Below, piece after piece: positions 59,620 through 64,000 of a DNA stretch of 64,000 bases. The notes under the pieces are model-generated. The model was not told where the DNA came from and did no database searches. It saw only the letters and a program-made list of their open reading frames with translations. This DNA comes from Bacteroides sp. 214 (lineage in GTDB: Bacteria > Bacteroidota > Bacteroidia > Bacteroidales > Bacteroidaceae), in NCBI RefSeq assembly GCF_010501015.1, contig NZ_QVML01000006.1, positions 62,001 through 126,000 of the forward strand, read 5' to 3'. The stretch's first letter is position 1, and the number at the start of each line of letters is the position of its first letter. The translations under genes were made by a program, and so were the position numbers.

Positions 59620-60783
59620 ATGAAGAAAACCACTGCTCAACGTTTATTAGCCTTAGATGTTCTGAGAGGCATCACAATTGCAGGCATGATTATGGTGAAC
59701 AACCCGGGATCATGGGGGAAAGTGTACGCGCCGTTGGGACATGCGGCATGGAATGGTTTGACTCCTACCGACTTGGTTTTTCCTTTTTTCATGTTTATTA
59801 TGGGGATATCCACCTATATCTCCTTACGCAAATATCGTTTTGAATTCAGCAAAGATGCTGCATGGAAAATCATCAAGCGAACGATTGTTATCTTTGCTAT
59901 AGGGCTGGGTATAGCGTGGTTTTCTCTCTTCTGCCGCACATGGAACTCCCTATCGGGTGAGGAAATTTCTTTTGGTTCCCGCTTGTGGCAGTCTGTTTGG
60001 ACATTCGAGAATATTCGTATTCTGGGAGTGATGCAGCGTCTGGCGCTTTGTTATGGCGCAACAGCTATCATTGCTTTGGTCATGAAGCATAAGCATATTC
60101 CTTATTTAATAGCTGTGCTATTAATAGGCTACTTCTGTTTGCTTTTGTGCGGAAATGGCTTTGAATACAACGAAACAAATATACTTTCCGTTGTAGACCG
60201 TGCTGTTCTTGGTGTAAATCATATGTACAAAGATAACGGTATTGACCCCGAAGGCTTGCTGAGTACCATCCCTGCTATTGCGCATGTGTTGGTTGGCTTC
60301 TGCTGTGGCAGATTGCTGATGGAGGTTACAGATATCAACGAAAAGTTGCAACGCTTGTTCCTCATTGGTACAATCCTTACCTTTGCCGGATTTTTATTCA
60401 GTTATGGCTGCCCAATCAATAAAAAGATATGGTCGCCCACTTTCGTGTTGGCTACCTGCGGACTCTGTTCAAGCTTTCTTGCCTTGCTCATCTGGATTAT
60501 TGATGTGAAAGGATATAAAACATGGAGCCGTTTCTTTGAATCGTTTGGAGTAAATCCACTGTTTATTTACGTGATGGCAGGTGTCGTTTCTATCTTGATT
60601 GGAAACATCCGTGTACCTCATGGCGAAGGTGTTATTTCGTTAAAAGGATATATGTATCAAGTAATTTTGCAGCCTATGCTCGGCGATTATCCCGCTTCAT
60701 TGGCATTTGCTTTGTTATTTGTAGCGTTTTGTTGGGTAGTTGGACACATATTGTATAAAAAGAAAATATATATAAAGATATGA
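59620..60783 (+). CDS. murT: MurT-type MurNAc transporter (NagX/DUF5009 family)
   Basis: The 387-residue product has about ten membrane helices. The N-terminus LALDVLRGITIAGMIMVNNPGSW and GLTPTDLVFPFFMFIMGIS are typical of the COG4299/NagX group, related to heparan-glucosaminide acetyltransferases. In Tannerella forsythia a gene in the same position before murK and murQ was reported as an inner-membrane MurNAc transporter, MurT; I apply that name from gene order and family. The murK start overlaps its stop by four bases. An acyltransferase role is the alternative. Confidence 0.75.
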   Translation: MKKTTAQRLLALDVLRGITIAGMIMVNNPGSWGKVYAPLGHAAWNGLTPTDLVFPFFMFIMGISTYISLRKYRFEFSKDAAWKIIKRTIVIFAIGLGIAWFSLFCRTWNSLSGEEISFGSRLWQSVWTFENIRILGVMQRLALCYGATAIIALVMKHKHIPYLIAVLLIGYFCLLLCGNGFEYNETNILSVVDRAVLGVNHMYKDNGIDPEGLLSTIPAIAHVLVGFCCGRLLMEVTDINEKLQRLFLIGTILTFAGFLFSYGCPINKKIWSPTFVLATCGLCSSFLALLIWIIDVKGYKTWSRFFESFGVNPLFIYVMAGVVSILIGNIRVPHGEGVISLKGYMYQVILQPMLGDYPASLAFALLFVAFCWVVGHILYKKKIYIKI

Positions 60784-61619
60784 TACTAATAGCAGACAGC
60801 GGCTCCACAAAAACCAATTGGTGTGTTGTGGAACACGGACAAGTTGTCCGTCAGGTTTTATCAAAAGGGATGAACCCTTACTTCCAGTCGGAGGAGGATA
60901 TCGTTGATGAGCTCATCAACAAGATACAACCGGAATTGCCTACAAAGGTTTTTGAGTCTATTTATTTCTACGGGGCGGGTTGCACGCCCGAGAAAATACC
61001 AATGATGGAAGCCATTCTACGCAAACAATTTGAAGTAAGTGGCACGGTGAAGGTAGATACCGATATGTTGGGAGCCGCACATGGATTGTGTGGCGACGAA
61101 CCCGGTATTGTTTGTATCTTGGGTACAGGCTCAAACTCCTGTTATTATGACGGAGAGAATATGGCTGCCAATGTTTCTCCACTTGGTTTTATCTTGGGCG
61201 ACGAAGGTAGTGGTGCCGTGCTTGGCAAACTGTTGGTGGGCGACATCCTGAAGAATCAAACCTCTCCCGAAATCAAAGAAAAGTTCTTGAAACAATTCAA
61301 TCTTACACCCGGTGATGTTATCGAAAAAGTATACCGACAGCCTTTCCCTAATAGGTTTTTGGCAAGTGTATCTCCGTTTCTTGCGCAGAATATCCATGAG
61401 CCCGAATTGCGTACGCTTGTATTGAATAGCTTTATCTCTTTCTTTAAGCGTAACGTGATGCAGTATGACTACAAAACATATACTGTAAACCTGATTGGTT
61501 CGGTAGCTTACTATTATAAAGAAGTATTGCTGGAGGCTGCCAAGGCAACAGGGTTAACCATTGGAAAAATAGAGCAAAGTCCTATGGAGGGCTTAGTTGT
61601 GTATCATTCAAAAAAATAA
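60780..61619 (+). CDS. murK: N-acetylmuramic acid kinase MurK
   Basis: The 279-residue product is an ASKHA kinase of the BadF/BadG group that phosphorylates MurNAc (and usually GlcNAc) at O6. Motifs are ADSGSTKTNW (phosphate 1), VDTDMLGAAHGL (catalytic Asp region), ILGTGSNSC (phosphate 2), ILGDEGSGAVLGK and RQPFPNRFLA. Length equals known MurK. It lies between murT (four-base overlap) and murQ (5 nt), matching the murTKQ order. Its paralog at 40631 shares all motifs except the first Asp. Confidence 0.9.
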   Translation: MILIADSGSTKTNWCVVEHGQVVRQVLSKGMNPYFQSEEDIVDELINKIQPELPTKVFESIYFYGAGCTPEKIPMMEAILRKQFEVSGTVKVDTDMLGAAHGLCGDEPGIVCILGTGSNSCYYDGENMAANVSPLGFILGDEGSGAVLGKLLVGDILKNQTSPEIKEKFLKQFNLTPGDVIEKVYRQPFPNRFLASVSPFLAQNIHEPELRTLVLNSFISFFKRNVMQYDYKTYTVNLIGSVAYYYKEVLLEAAKATGLTIGKIEQSPMEGLVVYHSKK

Positions 61620-61624
61620 AAAAT

Positions 61625-62440
61625 ATGGCATTTGTGAAGATATCAGAGCAATCCTCGCTCTACAATGACTTAGAAAAGAAATCCGTTCGGGAAATATTGG
61701 ATGACATTAATACGGAAGACCAAAAAGTGGCGCTGGCAGTAAAAGCCGCCATCCCGCAAATAGAGAAATTGGTTACACAAATTGTTGAACGTATGAAGCA
61801 GGGCGGACGTATCTTCTACATGGGTGCTGGAACCAGTGGTCGTTTAGGCGTATTGGATGCTTCGGAAATACCACCAACATTTGGTATGCCTCCTACATTG
61901 GTTATTGGACTGATAGCCGGTGGCGATACTGCTTTGCGCAATCCGGTGGAGAAGGCGGAGGATAATACCGAGAAAGGATGGGAAGACTTGCAGCAATACA
62001 ATATCTGCGATAAAGATACCGTGATTGGTATTGCTGCATCGGGCACCACACCCTATGTTATTGGTGCAATGCGCGAAGCGCGCAAGCATGGCATTTTAAC
62101 CGGATGCATAACCAGTAATCCCGATTCGCCTATGGCTGAAGAAGCAGATGTGCCCATCGAGATGATTGTAGGACCGGAGTATGTAACGGGAAGTTCGCGT
62201 ATGAAATCGGGTACAGGACAAAAGATGATTCTCAATATGATTACCACCTCTACAATGATTCAACTGGGCAGGGTGAAAGGAAATAAAATGGTAAATATGC
62301 AACTCACGAACATCAAGTTGGTGGATCGTGGCACACGCATGATTGTTGATGAATTGAACCTGCCTTATGATGAGGCGAAAGCCTTATTGCTATTGCATGG
62401 CTCGGTGAAAAAAGCTGTAGATAGTTACAGAGCAAAATAG
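61625..62440 (+). CDS. murQ: N-acetylmuramic acid 6-phosphate etherase
   Basis: The 271-residue product has one SIS sugar-isomerase domain with the family signatures FYMGAGTSGRLGVLDASEIPPTFG and GIAASGTTPYVIGAM, and a C-terminal stretch SSRMKSGTGQKMILNM. MurQ splits MurNAc-6-phosphate into GlcNAc-6-phosphate and D-lactate in the cytoplasm. It is slightly shorter than E. coli MurQ but complete. It directly follows murK. Confidence 0.95.
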   Translation: MAFVKISEQSSLYNDLEKKSVREILDDINTEDQKVALAVKAAIPQIEKLVTQIVERMKQGGRIFYMGAGTSGRLGVLDASEIPPTFGMPPTLVIGLIAGGDTALRNPVEKAEDNTEKGWEDLQQYNICDKDTVIGIAASGTTPYVIGAMREARKHGILTGCITSNPDSPMAEEADVPIEMIVGPEYVTGSSRMKSGTGQKMILNMITTSTMIQLGRVKGNKMVNMQLTNIKLVDRGTRMIVDELNLPYDEAKALLLLHGSVKKAVDSYRAK

Positions 62441-62468
62441 ATAACCTCCGCTTAAATCTCTTATAAAA

Positions 62469-64000
62469 ATGAAAACAAAAATATTATTCTTACTGTGCAT
62501 GTTGTTTGCTTTGCAAACTGTTGCCCAACCCTTGCCGCAAGTAGCCCCCGAAGAGGTGGGTATGGACTCTCGTCGCTTGGCATATGCTGATGAAGTGATA
62601 TTGGATGCTATTGCAAAAAAAGAAATACCGGGAGCGGTGCTTGCCGTGGTTCATCAAAACAAACTGGCTTACCTCAAAGCGTATGGCAACAAACAGGTAT
62701 ATCCAAGCATAGAACCAATGGAGGTGAATACGGTATTTGATATGGCTTCTGTAAGTAAATCTATGTCTACTGCCGTTGCTGCGGTTATCTTGCTTGAACG
62801 GGGGAAATTCCGCCTGCAGGATCGTGTGAAAGATTATATTCCGGGGTTTGAGGGGTGGACAGACGAAGATGGACGTACCACAGATATCCGCATGGTGGAT
62901 ATCATGACGCACACTTCGGGACTTCCTCCTTACGCCAATGTTGATAGCCTGCAAGCCAAATATGGCGCACCCAATCCTGATGGACTGATTGAACACATCG
63001 CTACTTGTAAAAGAGACTTCAAACCACGTACCGGTTTCCAATATAGCTGCCTTAATTACATCACATTGCAACGTGTTATTGAAACACTTTCGGGGCAGAA
63101 CTTACGCGATTTTGCTAAAGAAAATATCTTTGATGTATTGGGTATGAACCATACAGACTATCAGCCAAAGGGCGAAACCTTGGCACTTACAGCTCCTACC
63201 GAAAAACAAAAAGATGGTAGTGTGTTGAAAGGTGTGGTGCACGATCCGTTGGCGCGGATTATGAATGGTGGCATATCGGGCAATGCGGGAATATTTTCTA
63301 ATGCGACCGATGTTGCACTGCTGGCAGCAGCCTTGCTAAACAACGGTGAATATAATGGCAAACGCATACTTAGTCCAATGGGGGTAAGGATGATGCGCAC
63401 AGTTCCGAATAATGTGGCACAGTTTGGCAGAACACCGGGTTGGGATGTCTGTTCTCCCTATGCCTCTAATAATGGCGACTTGTTTGGACCTAACACTTAC
63501 GGACATACAGGCTACACAGGTACTTCGCTTATTATCGACCCCGATAATGGCACGGCTGTTATTCTGTTAACTAATCGTGTACATCCCGAGGATGCGGGTG
63601 GTGTGGTTCGGCTTCGCTCTATTGTGGCAAATGCCGTAGCTGCGGCTATCGACTGTCCGCCTGCCCGTCTCTATTTTCCACGCTACTATACAAAGGTAGC
63701 CGAGTTTGCTGCGCAACCCTCAATAACCGACAAAGACATTGTCTTCTTAGGCAACAGCCTTACCGAGAATGCTAATTGGAGTGAGCTTACCGGCAAGAAA
63801 AAAATTGTGAACCGCGGTATCATTGGCGATGAAATTATGGGAATCTACGACCGCTTAGACCAGATACTTCCGGGGAAACCAAAGAAAATATTCCTTATGA
63901 GTGGCACCAATGATGTTTCGCACGATCTTTCTACCGATGAAATAGTTTCGCGCATGGCACTCCTGATTGATAGAATACAACAAGAATCGCCCAAAACGAA
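62469..64000 (+). CDS. Beta-lactamase-like serine hydrolase with SGNH domain (runs off the window)
   Basis: The reading frame stays open to the end of the window (510 codons seen). It has a signal peptide (about 1-19, ending TVAQ). A class C beta-lactamase/CubicO-type domain follows (about 25-400), with SVSKS as the SxxK nucleophile motif. YSCLNY stands at the usual YxN position and HTGYTG replaces KTG. A second domain then begins with FLGNSLTENANW and SGTNDVS, the first and third blocks of SGNH esterases. The first half may act on wall peptides or esters, the second may remove acetyl groups from glycan; both are inference. It lies 28 bp after murQ. Confidence 0.85.
   Translation, partial: MKTKILFLLCMLFALQTVAQPLPQVAPEEVGMDSRRLAYADEVILDAIAKKEIPGAVLAVVHQNKLAYLKAYGNKQVYPSIEPMEVNTVFDMASVSKSMSTAVAAVILLERGKFRLQDRVKDYIPGFEGWTDEDGRTTDIRMVDIMTHTSGLPPYANVDSLQAKYGAPNPDGLIEHIATCKRDFKPRTGFQYSCLNYITLQRVIETLSGQNLRDFAKENIFDVLGMNHTDYQPKGETLALTAPTEKQKDGSVLKGVVHDPLARIMNGGISGNAGIFSNATDVALLAAALLNNGEYNGKRILSPMGVRMMRTVPNNVAQFGRTPGWDVCSPYASNNGDLFGPNTYGHTGYTGTSLIIDPDNGTAVILLTNRVHPEDAGGVVRLRSIVANAVAAAIDCPPARLYFPRYYTKVAEFAAQPSITDKDIVFLGNSLTENANWSELTGKKKIVNRGIIGDEIMGIYDRLDQILPGKPKKIFLMSGTNDVSHDLSTDEIVSRMALLIDRIQQESPKT

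Overview
The window looks like a chromosomal segment of an AT-rich member of the order Bacteroidales. The evidence is a SusC/SusD pair, repeated Bacteroidetes promoter signals (TTTG-N19-TAnnTTTG), membrane-spanning AraC-type regulators, DUF3316 and DUF4922 proteins, and a GH9 glycosidase with a type IX secretion (T9SS) C-terminal domain. The T9SS signal and the murT-murK-murQ gene order suggest a Dysgonomonas-, Tannerella- or Parabacteroides-like organism rather than classical Bacteroides. This placement is inference and no marker gene proves it.

Layout. (1) 266-5245 is a small integrative element of about 5 kb inserted in the 3' end of a tRNA-Leu(UAG) gene (5230-5310, minus). It has a 23-bp direct repeat at both ends, a tyrosine integrase next to the tRNA, a winged-helix gene overlapping a RuvC-like nuclease gene, a second winged-helix gene preceded by dyad-symmetric operators, a structured leader, and small membrane or acidic proteins of unknown role. 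(2) 5311-5876 is a non-coding stretch rich in palindromes. (3) 5877-12706 holds a parC-DUF3316-S41 peptidase operon facing away from glyS and an FKBP lipoprotein gene. (4) 12720-17108 has a secreted GH9 enzyme, an MBL-VOC pair and a CvfB-like S1 protein. (5) 17125-28409 has an AraC-type membrane regulator, a 7.5-kb gene for a 2484-residue secreted protein with base use unlike its neighbours, and two small exported paralogs, one with a Ser/Arg-rich tail. (6) 28465-33122 has lolD-like ABC, tcdA and cation antiporter genes (minus) and asd (plus). (7) 33681-38762 is a SusC/SusD pair. (8) 38909-40180 is an orphan VapE-like ATPase gene with four tandem palindromic repeats upstream.

(9) 40631-64000 is the most coherent system: a peptidoglycan amino-sugar salvage locus. 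A MurK paralog is transcribed leftwards. To the right, 14 tightly spaced or overlapping genes run to the window end: NamZ exo-muramidase, Na+/solute symporter, mosaic amidase, phosphoesterase-PQQ fusion, GT2, DUF4922 HIT-like enzyme, SpoIID, AmpG-like permease, second NamZ, FAD/Fe-S D-lactate-type dehydrogenase, MurT, MurK, MurQ, and a beta-lactamase-SGNH protein. The likely flow is cleavage of wall glycans and stem peptides outside the cytoplasm, import of MurNAc and muropeptides, phosphorylation, then etherase cleavage to GlcNAc-6-phosphate and D-lactate. The D-lactate could be oxidised by the FAD/Fe-S enzyme of the same operon.

The most unusual single object is inside the SpoIID gene: a 513-bp, in-frame cassette (52315-52827) that encodes a DUF559 PD-(D/E)XK nuclease domain and is bounded by 32-bp inverted repeats. 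It adds exactly 171 codons without breaking the host frame.
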